Assembly: GCA_949298805.1 (NCBI GenBank)
Contig: CASFXY010000011.1
Location: 29,784-73,437 of the forward strand
Source of the DNA: an uncultured bacterium
GTDB taxonomy: Bacteria; Cyanobacteriota; Vampirovibrionia; Gastranaerophilales; Gastranaerophilaceae
Reading direction: 5' to 3'
Length of the DNA: 43,654 bases
The position numbers and the translations under genes were made by a program. Shown here piece by piece: positions 1 to 8,702 of this stretch. Under the pieces are notes generated by a model, which was not told the DNA's origin, did not search any database, and worked only from the letters and a program-made list of their open reading frames with translations. The number at the start of each line of letters is the position of its first letter. Within the stretch, counting starts at the first letter, position 1.

Positions 1-96
1 ACACATAATAAAACGTCCAATAAGAAAACTTTGTTCTTCTTCCGAATATTCTTTACCGTCAAATTGAACAATAAAATTTGGTTTCTTTGCTGTCAT
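1..96 (-). CDS. Partial hypothetical protein (N-terminal 32 residues)
   Basis: The ATG at 96..94 is preceded on the minus strand by an aggag-type ribosome binding site (the + strand reads ttctccttt). The frame stays open to the window edge. The visible 32 residues begin MTAKKPNFIVQFDGKEYSEE and are hydrophilic, with no signal peptide. The product cannot be named from this much. It is divergent from the PIN-like gene at 151, with 54 bp between the starts, so the two promoters must share that gap. Confidence 0.55.
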   Translation of the reverse strand, partial: MTAKKPNFIVQFDGKEYSEEEQSFLIGRFIMC

Positions 97-150
97 AATG
101 TTCTCCTTTTATATTGTGGTAATATTTATATGAGAAAAAGGATCAAATAA

Positions 151-1089
151 GTGTTTAATTTGCCATATTGTATATATTTAGAAACATCTGCAGTAAATTA
201 TCTTGTAGATAATTTTACGATTGAAGAATTAATTTTAATTAGAAAATTAATAAAAGAAACCCAAAATGCCGATTTTTTTATTTCTTCTGTAACCATTACT
301 GAAATATTAGCAACTAAAGATGATTTACGAAAAGAACAATTAATTTATTGTATACAAAATATTTGCAATGATAACCTATTAAATTCTCCATCAGAATTTT
401 TAATTAATTATATAAAAACTGGTATGCCTAAAATAGAAGAAAAATATAAATTTTATTCAAATTATGAGTTATCTAAAATTTGGAAAGATTTATGCAGAAA
501 TATTGACAAAACTTTTGTATACAATTCGTATGACTTATGTCAAAGAATTAAATTTTTACAAAAAGAGTTTACTGAAGTTGTAGAAATCTTATTCAAAGAA
601 AATTCTTATTTGCAAAGTACAATTCAATATGCAATGGAACAACAGAACAAAGATAAAACATTATCTGAATACGAAAAAATGATAATAAAAACCTCATGGT
701 TATTAATTTTTATTATATTGTGTTGTGGCATTGATTTACTCGAAAATTCATTAATAGAAAGTTTTTGGGCAGATTTAAAAATCGAGTCAATATTTAATAG
801 ACTTTTTTTTGCAATAAATAATTTGGCAATATTATCGGAACGAGGTCCAATAGTTATGATGTCAAGAATGTTTTATTGTCAAAAGGAGAAAAAAATTAAT
901 CGAGGCACAATAATTGATATGTTGCATAGCATTTATTTAGTATATTGCGATACTTTTTTAACTAATGACAAACATTTCTTGTTATTAAAAAATAGTGATG
1001 AACATATTAACTTTAATAAAATTCAATTAATTTCAGAAAACACATTCTTTAAACAATTAAGAAATACAATAAATACTTTTAACAAATAA
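151..1089 (+). CDS. PIN-like domain protein, possible ribonuclease
   Basis: 312 residues starting at GTG, chosen because AAGGA lies 8 nt upstream and no in-frame ATG fits better. The N-terminus has the first strand of a PIN fold (CIYLETSAVNYLVD), then ISSVTITEIL, and near the C-terminus YCDTFLTNDKHF, which resembles the last PIN acidic motif. The family is metal-dependent RNases, often toxins. Here the usual first Asp (as in LDTN) is Glu, and a helical insert of about 200 residues makes the protein twice the size of a VapC toxin. No small antitoxin gene precedes it. It may be a stand-alone nuclease or a toxin-like relative; the fold call is moderate and the function is inference. Confidence 0.6.
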   Translation: MFNLPYCIYLETSAVNYLVDNFTIEELILIRKLIKETQNADFFISSVTITEILATKDDLRKEQLIYCIQNICNDNLLNSPSEFLINYIKTGMPKIEEKYKFYSNYELSKIWKDLCRNIDKTFVYNSYDLCQRIKFLQKEFTEVVEILFKENSYLQSTIQYAMEQQNKDKTLSEYEKMIIKTSWLLIFIILCCGIDLLENSLIESFWADLKIESIFNRLFFAINNLAILSERGPIVMMSRMFYCQKEKKINRGTIIDMLHSIYLVYCDTFLTNDKHFLLLKNSDEHINFNKIQLISENTFFKQLRNTINTFNK

Positions 1090-1094
1090 AAATA

Positions 1095-1431
1095 TTAAGC
1101 CGCTTTTCTCAAATTTATACAATCAATCATTCTTCCAAGTTCAAACATTTCAAAAGTACGGACTTTTTCAATAAATTTATTGATTATAAGTTCTAACTTT
1201 GTAACCTCTAGACCACCATTTATTTTATAAAAAGAGACCAATTAAGGTCTCTTTTTAAATGTAAAAAATATAAAATTTATACAAAATATTTATAAATATC
1301 ACGAATATTCAAACCATTATTCCGCAATTCAAACACCTAATTCATCTTAATTATAAAAATCAATTAGCCTTAACAGCGAATAATTTAGCCAAATCTCATT
1401 TTAATACCTGAACACCAACAATAAATTTCAT
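1095..1431 (-). pseudogene. Possible decayed gene remnants between the PIN-like gene and the phosphonate operon
   Basis: No intact gene lies in this 380-bp gap, but the minus strand holds three protein-like pieces. At 1431-1360, MKFIVGVQVLK, a stop, then DLAKLFAVKAN continue in one frame. At 1336-1277 there is VFELRNNGLNIRDIYKYFV before a stop. At 1241-1095 an open frame of 48 codons ends KVRTFEMFELGRMI then DCINLRKAA and a stop. They look like parts of one or more old genes broken by stops and frame changes. I do not recognise the family, and AT-rich noise remains possible. Confidence 0.25.
1229..1256. terminator. Bidirectional rho-independent terminator
   Basis: A perfect 11-bp inverted repeat: AAAAAGAGACC (1229-1239), a 6-nt loop, GGTCTCTTTTT (1246-1256). 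The stem ends in a T run on both strands. It lies downstream of the PIN-like gene and upstream of the phosphonate operon, so it should insulate the two. Confidence 0.8.
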
Positions 1432-1469
1432 GCTAATATTATTTATGAAGAATTTAGAGAATATTGCGG

Positions 1470-2774
1470 ATGAAAAAAATTTACATAGGTATGAGTGCTG
1501 ATTTATTACACCCCGGGCACCTCAATATTATAGAGCAAGCAAGAAAACTTGGCGGAGAAATAATTGTAGGACTACTGACAGATAGCGCAATTGCAAGTTA
1601 TAAAAGACTCCCCTATATGTCTTTTGAGCAAAGAAAAATTGTAATAGAAAATGTAAAAGGAGTATCGCAAGTAATAGCTCAAGAGACTTTAGATTATGTT
1701 CCAAATTTAAAAAAAATAAAACCTGACTATGTTTTACACGGCGACGATTGGAAAGAAGGAGTACAAGCAAAAACAAGGCAAAGAGTGATTGAAGCAATGA
1801 AAGAGTGGGGCGGAAAAGTTATAGACATTCCTTATACTCAGGGTATATCTTCAACACAATTAAACAATATCCTAAAAGAAATAGGTACAACTCCGCAAAT
1901 AAGATGCGAAAGGCTAAGAAGACTACTTGCAAGCAAAGATATAGTAAGAATATGCGAAGCGCATAACGGATTAAGCGGGCTAATAGTAGAAAATACCTGC
2001 ATTACGAAAAATAATAAAAAATTTGAATTTGACGGTATTTGGATTTCCTCTCTTACGCAATCTGCTGCAAAAGCAAAACCTGACACAGGTTACCTCGATA
2101 CAACTTCAAGGCTTGAGATGATAAACGACATTTTAGATGTCACTACAAAATCAATCATTTATGACGGGGATAACGGTGGAGTGGAAGAACATTTTGTATT
2201 TACAGTAAAATCTCTTGAAAGACTTGGGATTTCGGCAATAATAATTGAAGATAAAACAGGATTGAAAAAAAATTCTCTTTTTGGTACCGAAGTTGAACAA
2301 ACTCAAGAAGACAAAGATATTTTTGCAAATAAAATTAAAGCCGGTAAACAAGCGCAAGTTACAAAACATTTTATGATAATTGCAAGAATTGAAAGTCTTA
2401 TATTAAAAAAAGGTATTAATGATGCCCTTATAAGAGCAAAAACCTACCTAGAAGCAGGTGCTGACGGCATTATGATACATTCTTGCTCAAATACATTTGA
2501 TGAAATAAAAGAATTTGCAAAAGAATACAACAAATTTGAAAATAGAAAACCCCTTGTGGTTGTGCCATCTTCATATCCTCAAGTAAAAGAAAGTGAGCTT
2601 ATTAAAAACGGTATTAATATGGTAATATATGCAAATCATCTTTTAAGGGCAGCTTATCCTGCAATGGTTAAAACCGCAGAATCAATTCTTAAAAATCAAA
2701 GATGTGAAGAAGCATCGGATGAATATTGCATGAAAATAAAAGATATAATAACCTTAATACCGGGGGCAAAATGA
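1470..2774 (+). CDS. Cytidylyltransferase-phosphoenolpyruvate mutase fusion
   Basis: 434 residues from the ATG at 1470 (a TTG two codons upstream is possible). Residues 1-135 form a TagD/CTP_transf_2-type nucleotidyltransferase with HPGH at 14-17 and ISST at 126-129. Residues about 155-415 form a PEP mutase of the isocitrate-lyase superfamily, with the diagnostic EDK-x5-NS motif at 260-269. PEP mutase converts phosphoenolpyruvate to phosphonopyruvate and makes the C-P bond. The fused domain is expected to form a CMP-activated phosphonate from CTP, like PntC. It overlaps the decarboxylase gene by ATGA, so the two are translationally coupled. The mutase call is firm; the exact cytidylyl acceptor is inferred. 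Confidence 0.93.
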   Translation: MKKIYIGMSADLLHPGHLNIIEQARKLGGEIIVGLLTDSAIASYKRLPYMSFEQRKIVIENVKGVSQVIAQETLDYVPNLKKIKPDYVLHGDDWKEGVQAKTRQRVIEAMKEWGGKVIDIPYTQGISSTQLNNILKEIGTTPQIRCERLRRLLASKDIVRICEAHNGLSGLIVENTCITKNNKKFEFDGIWISSLTQSAAKAKPDTGYLDTTSRLEMINDILDVTTKSIIYDGDNGGVEEHFVFTVKSLERLGISAIIIEDKTGLKKNSLFGTEVEQTQEDKDIFANKIKAGKQAQVTKHFMIIARIESLILKKGINDALIRAKTYLEAGADGIMIHSCSNTFDEIKEFAKEYNKFENRKPLVVVPSSYPQVKESELIKNGINMVIYANHLLRAAYPAMVKTAESILKNQRCEEASDEYCMKIKDIITLIPGAK

Positions 2775-4990
2775 TAAGTACAAAAATATTTTTTGATACC
2801 TTAAAAGACCAAGGGATTAATTTTTTCTGCGGAGTCCCCGATAGTCTTTTAAAGGACTTGTGTGCTTATATTTCTGATAATACAAACGCTCAAAACCATA
2901 TTGTATGCGCTAACGAAGGAAACGCAATTGCACTTTGTGCGGGTCATTATCTTGCAAATTCAACTCCCGGGCTTGTATATATGCAAAATTCAGGACTCGG
3001 AAATTGCATTAACCCTCTTTTGTCCTTGGTTGATGAAGAAGTTTATAAAATTCCTCTTTTAATGCTTATAGGTTGGAGAGGAGAAGTGGGCACCAAAGAC
3101 GAGCCGCAGCACATTAAACAAGGCAAGGTCAGTGATAAAATTTTGAAAGCATGTCAAATAGATTTTTCCATTTTGCCACAAGATAAAGACGAAGCGGTAA
3201 AATCGCTTATAAATGCTTGCAATTATATAAAAGAAAGCTCAAAACCATACGCTTTAATAATAAGAAAAGGAACTTTTGAACAATATACATTAAAAAATTC
3301 CAAAAAAACAAATTATAAAATCACGCGTGAATTTGCAATAAGTGAAGTTGTAAATTCAATAAGTGAAAATGCAATAATAATTTCAACTACAGGACAAATA
3401 TCAAGAGAACTTTATGAAATAAGGGAAAATGCAAACAAGCCTCATAACAAAGATTTCTTGACAGTCGGTTCTATGGGGCATGCAAGCTCTATTGCTCTTG
3501 GCATTGCATTAAAAGATAAAGAAAGGGAAGTATATTGTCTTGACGGCGACGGATCAATGATAATGCATTTAGGTTCATTGCCAGTAATTTCAAAAACTCA
3601 AAGCAAAAATTTTAAACATATAGTTTTAAATAACGAAGCTCACGACTCTGTTGGCGCACAGCCTACTTGCGCAGATAAAATAAATTTTGTAAAACTTGCA
3701 AAAGCATGCGGCTATAAAAATGTTTTTTGCGTAAAAAATGAAAACGAACTAAAAAGAATACTAAAAAGTTTTCATAAGTCACATGGTCCATCTTTGCTTG
3801 AAATTAAAGTCAAGTGCGGGGCAAGAACAAATTTGGGCAGACCAAAAGAAACACCTTGTGAAAATAAAAAATCTTTTATGGAATTCTTAAATGAAAATAC
3901 CGCATTTTTAAATGAAAATTCATTTAAAAATCTTTCAAAAATAATAAAAAAACATCAAGCAAAAAACATCCTTTTATTTTGTACAAAAAATTCTTTTAAA
4001 AGATTTGAAAAACTGATAAAAAATGAATTAAAAAATGTTAAATACAACATTTATAGCGACATCGAACCTAATCCAAAAGCGCAAGACGTCCAAAAAGCTT
4101 TGGAAAAAGAAAAAAGTTTTGATTTTATCGTTGCAATAGGCGGGGGAAGCGTTATAGATTTTGCAAAACTTTTCAGATTTTGCAATGACAATAAAATAAC
4201 ACCAGATAATGCAATTTCAAACAGCGGCAAAAATAAATTTACCCCCCTTGTTGCAGTACCAACAACAGCAGGAACAGGTGCAGAAGCTACAAAATTTTCA
4301 GTGATATATGTTAAAGGCAAAAAATATTCTTTTGAAAATCAAAATATGCTGCCTGATTATGCAATAATAGACGGACGATTTTCAAAAGACAGTCCGAGAT
4401 ACATAAAAGCATGTTGCGCTGCAGATGCATTATGTCAAGCCATAGAATCATATTGGTCGGTAAATTCCACCAAGGAAAGTAAATATTATGCAAAAATTGC
4501 AATGGAATTATGCAAGAGTTATTTGTGCTCTTTTGTAAATTCAAATAACAAACATTACGCTCAAAAGATGGCACAGGCAGCATTTTATTCTGGTAGAGCA
4601 ATCAACATTTCAAAAACTACTGCAGCACATGCTCTCTCGTATAAAATTACAACCGATTACAATATAGCCCATGGGCATGCGGTATCATTGAGCATTAAAG
4701 AACTTATGAAAACAAATGAACAAGCACAACAAGTAATTGATTTAAGGGGTGAAACATATTTAAAAAACACAATTCGGGAAATTAAACAAATTCTTGAAAT
4801 TAAAAATACAGACGATTATTTTGATAATTTATTTAAAAATATAGGTCTGGAACAAAATATTGCAAAGCTCGGAATAAAAGATGCAAATGAAATTGCACAA
4901 TCAGTAAATATACAAAGGCTTAAAAACAATCCTGTTGAGCTAACTAAAAAACAAATGGCAAAATTTTTCACAAATACACTTGAGAACTAA
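2771..4990 (+). CDS. Phosphonopyruvate decarboxylase-phosphonoacetaldehyde reductase fusion
   Basis: 739 residues from the ATG at 2771, which overlaps the previous stop and has GGGGG upstream. Residues 1-370 are a ThDP-dependent phosphonopyruvate decarboxylase: catalytic Glu49 in CANEGN, GDGS at 259-262, NN at 287-288. Residues about 385-739 are an iron-type (group III) alcohol dehydrogenase: GGGS at 457-460, PTTAGTGAE at 497-505, metal-site Asp552, His620, and His634/His636. The His four residues after the Asp in most Fe-ADHs is Gln556 here. Expected reactions are phosphonopyruvate to phosphonoacetaldehyde plus CO2, then NAD(P)H reduction to 2-hydroxyethylphosphonate. These steps are normally separate proteins. 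No AEP transaminase lies nearby, which favours hydroxyethyl- over aminoethylphosphonate. Confidence 0.9.
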   Translation: MISTKIFFDTLKDQGINFFCGVPDSLLKDLCAYISDNTNAQNHIVCANEGNAIALCAGHYLANSTPGLVYMQNSGLGNCINPLLSLVDEEVYKIPLLMLIGWRGEVGTKDEPQHIKQGKVSDKILKACQIDFSILPQDKDEAVKSLINACNYIKESSKPYALIIRKGTFEQYTLKNSKKTNYKITREFAISEVVNSISENAIIISTTGQISRELYEIRENANKPHNKDFLTVGSMGHASSIALGIALKDKEREVYCLDGDGSMIMHLGSLPVISKTQSKNFKHIVLNNEAHDSVGAQPTCADKINFVKLAKACGYKNVFCVKNENELKRILKSFHKSHGPSLLEIKVKCGARTNLGRPKETPCENKKSFMEFLNENTAFLNENSFKNLSKIIKKHQAKNILLFCTKNSFKRFEKLIKNELKNVKYNIYSDIEPNPKAQDVQKALEKEKSFDFIVAIGGGSVIDFAKLFRFCNDNKITPDNAISNSGKNKFTPLVAVPTTAGTGAEATKFSVIYVKGKKYSFENQNMLPDYAIIDGRFSKDSPRYIKACCAADALCQAIESYWSVNSTKESKYYAKIAMELCKSYLCSFVNSNNKHYAQKMAQAAFYSGRAINISKTTAAHALSYKITTDYNIAHGHAVSLSIKELMKTNEQAQQVIDLRGETYLKNTIREIKQILEIKNTDDYFDNLFKNIGLEQNIAKLGIKDANEIAQSVNIQRLKNNPVELTKKQMAKFFTNTLEN

Positions 4991-4999
4991 GAGGTTAAA

Positions 5000-6145
5000 A
5001 TGCAAGAAGAACAACTCATTAATCAAATACCGCAAAACTCTAAAATTGCGATATATGGCGCAGGCACAGTAGGAAAAGAACTGCATAAATATATTGAAAA
5101 AAATCGCAATGACATCAAAATTATTTGTTATATTGACAATACTGCCCAAGGAGATTTTGAAGGAATAAAGATTTATAACCTTAAGAGCATTAATGAAATT
5201 AAAGAAGACATTGATTTAATTCTTATGAGTGTAAGAACAAAAAACCACGAACTTGTTGAACTTTTTTCTTTTTTCAATATTCCTTATTTATTAATTTCTC
5301 AAGAAACAGAAAAATATTGTAGAATTAAAAATTATTTAGCTGATATACAAAAGGTATCAGAAATTTTTGAAAGAGGCGAAGATAAAGCATTATATAATAT
5401 GGTATCTGAACTTTGGCTTGCAAAAAAACCGGATAAACTGAGAGAATACGTAATGGAAAAAAGCGGCATAAGTATATATGGACCCATAAGAAATTATCAC
5501 AAGCAATATTTTGAATACATTAATTATGATGCCATTAAAACAGTAATCGATGGAGGGGTATGTAACGCAATACAATTTTTTAATTATAAAAAGTTTTTTA
5601 AAAATTTAAAAGCAATATACGGGTTTGACCCAATGTATGAAACATTTAAAAACGATGCCTACGATTATCTTATAAAAAAAGAAATTCCTGAAGCAAAAAT
5701 AATATATCGCGGTTTATGGGATAAAGAAGAAGAACTTAATTTTATTGAAACACCGCACAACCGAGCAGGTTCTTATGTGCAAAATTCAAGTGCAATAAGA
5801 ACATCAAAAGATACTGATATTATATTAAAAATAAAAACTACATCAATTGACATATTTAAAAAACAAAATAATCTGCCCAAAACAGATTTTATTAAAATGG
5901 ATATTGAAGGTTCGGAACAAAAAGCACTGCTTGGTGCACAAAATACAATATTAAATGATCGCCCCCAGCTTGCAATTTCGATTTATCACAGCTTGGATGA
6001 TTTTACAAAAATACCGATTTATTTGTCTAATTTACTTAAAGATAAAAATTATAGTTTCAGATTGGGACATTACAGCCCTAAAATTCATGAAACAGTCTTG
6101 TATGCAATTCCAGAGGAAATATTAAAAGAGGAAAAAGATGTCTAA
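5000..6145 (+). CDS. FkbM-family methyltransferase with N-terminal Rossmann-like domain
   Basis: 381 residues, 9 nt after the decarboxylase stop, with gaggt as ribosome binding site. Residues about 10-105 are a small nucleotide-binding-like domain (IAIYGAGTVGKEL at 16-28, then CYIDN at 43-47). The same module recurs in three other proteins of the locus. Residues about 175-370 are an FkbM SAM-dependent methyltransferase, with VIDGGVCNA at 182-190 as the SAM loop and KMDIEGSE at 299-306 as the family signature. FkbM enzymes usually O-methylate sugars or lipids. In this operon the acceptor could be the glycan or its phosphonate. The last 8 nt overlap the next gene. Confidence 0.82.
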   Translation: MQEEQLINQIPQNSKIAIYGAGTVGKELHKYIEKNRNDIKIICYIDNTAQGDFEGIKIYNLKSINEIKEDIDLILMSVRTKNHELVELFSFFNIPYLLISQETEKYCRIKNYLADIQKVSEIFERGEDKALYNMVSELWLAKKPDKLREYVMEKSGISIYGPIRNYHKQYFEYINYDAIKTVIDGGVCNAIQFFNYKKFFKNLKAIYGFDPMYETFKNDAYDYLIKKEIPEAKIIYRGLWDKEEELNFIETPHNRAGSYVQNSSAIRTSKDTDIILKIKTTSIDIFKKQNNLPKTDFIKMDIEGSEQKALLGAQNTILNDRPQLAISIYHSLDDFTKIPIYLSNLLKDKNYSFRLGHYSPKIHETVLYAIPEEILKEEKDV

Positions 6146-6542
6146 TCCATACTTAGACTTTTATAACCAAATAAATACCCAAAAACAAATTAACTCACTT
6201 GCAAAAAAATTCAAGAATAAAAGGATTATTTTCTATGGTGCAGGTATAATGAGTAAAATCCTGTTTGAAAATTTCGATTTATCAAAATTAAATATAATCG
6301 CCATTTGCGATATGAAATATGAAAAATCCCAAAATGAAACTTTCTTTTCCTATCCGACCATATCTCCTGATGAACTCAAAACAGCTGATTTCGATGTTAT
6401 TTTCGTAAATCTTAAAAATTACGAAAGAGCAATAAATAATATAAAATATAATATTCTTATAAACACTAAAAATGAGGATAAAGAAGTAAAACCTTTTTTA
6501 AAGGTAACTCTATATTTTCTAATAAAGCAAATATTATTTTAA
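6138..6542 (+). CDS. Stand-alone Rossmann-like domain protein
   Basis: 134 residues, starting within the end of the methyltransferase gene. The core is RIIFYGAGIMSKILFENF, then IIAICDMKYEK and VIFVNLKNYE, i.e. a glycine-rich first loop followed by two beta strands, as in the PglD N-terminal domain or a CoA-binding fold. It matches the protein at 11181-11582 in length and order of motifs (YGAG, NYDLS, ICDIKY) and the N-terminal domains at 5000 and 8703. The short C-terminus FLKVTLYFLIKQILF is hydrophobic and may be a membrane-facing helix. No catalytic residues are recognisable and the function is unknown. Confidence 0.65.
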   Translation: MSNPYLDFYNQINTQKQINSLAKKFKNKRIIFYGAGIMSKILFENFDLSKLNIIAICDMKYEKSQNETFFSYPTISPDELKTADFDVIFVNLKNYERAINNIKYNILINTKNEDKEVKPFLKVTLYFLIKQILF

Positions 6543-6550
6543 GGTAAATT

Positions 6551-7627
6551 ATGAAAAAAAATTATAAACAGCTATACAAAGAGGCTATAAAGGAATACAA
6601 CGAATTTTACAAGACCATTGAAGCTGCAAACTTAAAACCCGCATCGGGAAATTTAAGAGAATATCAGCTTAAAACATTAAATTTTTGCAAAAAAATTTTA
6701 ATACAACTTGAAGAACTAAAATTATCTTATTTTCCAATCGGAGGAACATTAATAGGTGCACTAAGGCACAAAGGTTTTATTCCTTGGGATGACGATTTTG
6801 ATATCGGCATGATGAGAGATGATTATGAAATTTTTTTAAATTATTGCAAACAAAATTATATAGAAATACCGGCAAAACTCATATATTTTTCATCAGACAA
6901 TCGTTTTAAAATCTGGGATAAATTTCTCCATAAATACCCAAAACAATACATTTTCTCAAGAACTCCGCACCATACACAAATTATTTTCGGGACCAATATA
7001 GAAGATTGTGTAAACATAGATATTTTCCCCCACGACAGATATAGTGAAGATTATACCGGTGAACAATATAAGAATTACATAGATATTATAAATAAGAAAA
7101 AATATATACTCGATAATTATCAAAAAATTATTGATTTTTTTGATAACGAAAGAATAACAAATTCTTTTTTTGACAATAATAGCAAGAAAATATATTACGG
7201 ATTGGACAATATTGATAATTATATTCTCCAATTTAAAGGGTTTTTTAATGAAGATATGATTTTTCCGCTTAAGAAAATAAAATTTGAAAATACAGAAATT
7301 TCAATACAAAATAAGGGACTTGAATACGCACAAAGGCAATATAAAAATTGTTTACAAATGCCTTATGACATAATAATTTCTCCGCATTTGGATAATAAAT
7401 TTTTATCAGAAGAATTACACAAAAGCAAAATTTTTGATTTTAAATTAAAAGAAGTGCTTTTTAAACTTGCATACAAAAAAGAAACAACAAATGATTTTTG
7501 CAAAGATATTGCAATAAGTGAAATAAGAAAATTATTTAGAAAAAAACCGACAGAACAAGAAAAATACAAAACACTTTATAAAAAGCTAAATCAAAAACTT
7601 GAATTTTTAAAATCAATTAAATCTTAA
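6551..7627 (+). CDS. LicD-family phospho(no)transferase
   Basis: 358 residues. The LicD nucleotidyltransferase-like core is plain: FPIGGTLIGALRHKGF at 61-76, with Gly64-Gly65, then the metal-binding acidic run PWDDDFD at 78-84. LicD proteins move phosphocholine from CDP-choline onto sugars of teichoic acid or LPS. As the last gene of an operon with a cytidylyltransferase-PEP mutase, this one probably moves a phosphonate from its CMP form onto a glycan. The C-terminal 80 residues are Lys-rich with no known domain. The gene ends convergently on the GT2 gene with a 15-nt overlap. Confidence 0.87.
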   Translation: MKKNYKQLYKEAIKEYNEFYKTIEAANLKPASGNLREYQLKTLNFCKKILIQLEELKLSYFPIGGTLIGALRHKGFIPWDDDFDIGMMRDDYEIFLNYCKQNYIEIPAKLIYFSSDNRFKIWDKFLHKYPKQYIFSRTPHHTQIIFGTNIEDCVNIDIFPHDRYSEDYTGEQYKNYIDIINKKKYILDNYQKIIDFFDNERITNSFFDNNSKKIYYGLDNIDNYILQFKGFFNEDMIFPLKKIKFENTEISIQNKGLEYAQRQYKNCLQMPYDIIISPHLDNKFLSEELHKSKIFDFKLKEVLFKLAYKKETTNDFCKDIAISEIRKLFRKKPTEQEKYKTLYKKLNQKLEFLKSIKS

Positions 7628-8620
7628 ATACATTAATATAACTTTATAAGTTTTTACTGCATTTGCGTAAAAACAATAGAGATTGTAGGGCATAGTACAG
7701 ATTTTATTGAAGATTCTTAAGTCAAATTCTATTATTTTTAAATCATTTATGTAGTTTTTCTTTATGTAGCAAAAAAGTTTACGCATATTTTTGTACCATA
7801 TTTTTTTATCCTGAGCAGTAAACTTTTCATAGTAATTAAGCGCAACTTTAATCTTTCTTGCTGCAAAATAAGCTTTAAATACTTGCCAATTATCGAAATT
7901 TCTAAGCTCTTTCTCGCATTCAAGGAAATTTTCAAATATAATATCGGCATATTTTGCCGCATTTGCAGTGGCTGAAGCCTCATGTAGTCTGTAATTATAA
8001 ATATAATCGTTAAGAATGCTCATTCTGCTTGATTGAGAAAGGGCGGAGAAATGTGGCAAATGGTCTTCCCAAAACTTGTTCTTTCCATAGTGATAACCTA
8101 TTTTATCAAGAAATGATTTTTTATATATTTTAAAAGGAAACGCAGGTATATAAAAAAGACAATCTTTAACATCCGTAGGACTAAAAACTTTGTCGTCAAA
8201 TCCTCTTATATATTTAAGAGCATAAGGATATTGTGTTTTGCTACCGGTTTTTTGCCTGTATGTATTTACACAAAAAAATACCACATCAGAGTCATCTTTC
8301 TCCATTTTATCGTAAAGCTTCTGAAGTGCACCCTGCTCAAACCAATCATCGCTGTCCGCAAAAATGATATATTTTCCCCTTGCAAGTTCAAGTCCTTTGT
8401 TTCTGGCAATTCCTTGACCTTCATTCTCTTTTGAAATAACAACTATACGATTATCTTTTTCTTTGTAAGAATTTAAAATCTCCAAAGAATTATCTTTTGA
8501 ACCATCATTTACACAGATAATCTCAAACTTTTTAAAAGATTGACAAAGTATACTGTCTAAGCATTGTTTAAGATATTTTCCCGTATTATAAACAGGAATA
8601 ATAATTGAAATTAAAGGCAT
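7613..8620 (-). CDS. Glycosyltransferase family 2
   Basis: 335 residues on the opposite strand to the phosphonate operon. The GT-A fold is clear: ISIIIPVYNTGKYLKQCLDS at the N-terminus, CVNDGSKDNS near residue 38, and the DxD-type metal site FADSDDW near 90. The C-terminal half has no membrane helices, so this is a soluble or peripheral enzyme of cell-surface glycan assembly. Donor and acceptor cannot be told. Its 3' end overlaps the LicD gene by 15 nt, and its 5' end faces the methyltransferase gene at 8703 across an 82-bp gap. Confidence 0.88.
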   Translation of the reverse strand: MPLISIIIPVYNTGKYLKQCLDSILCQSFKKFEIICVNDGSKDNSLEILNSYKEKDNRIVVISKENEGQGIARNKGLELARGKYIIFADSDDWFEQGALQKLYDKMEKDDSDVVFFCVNTYRQKTGSKTQYPYALKYIRGFDDKVFSPTDVKDCLFYIPAFPFKIYKKSFLDKIGYHYGKNKFWEDHLPHFSALSQSSRMSILNDYIYNYRLHEASATANAAKYADIIFENFLECEKELRNFDNWQVFKAYFAARKIKVALNYYEKFTAQDKKIWYKNMRKLFCYIKKNYINDLKIIEFDLRIFNKICTMPYNLYCFYANAVKTYKVILMYLRFN

Positions 8621-8702
8621 AAATAGATATTTGCATACAAATCTTTATTTGTAAATAATTTTCTGTTAAAATTAAGCACAAATAACTTTTGCGAGAAAAT
8701 TG

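Noticed and set aside
1464-1469. TTG start two codons upstream of the PEP mutase fusion
   Set aside because: The ATG at 1470 starts the conserved [16 protein letters not shown] strand directly, and the TTG adds nothing conserved.
8621-8702. Small inverted repeat ACAAAT-CTTT-ATTTGT between the GT2 and methyltransferase genes
   Set aside because: Six-bp AT-rich arms are not significant here.
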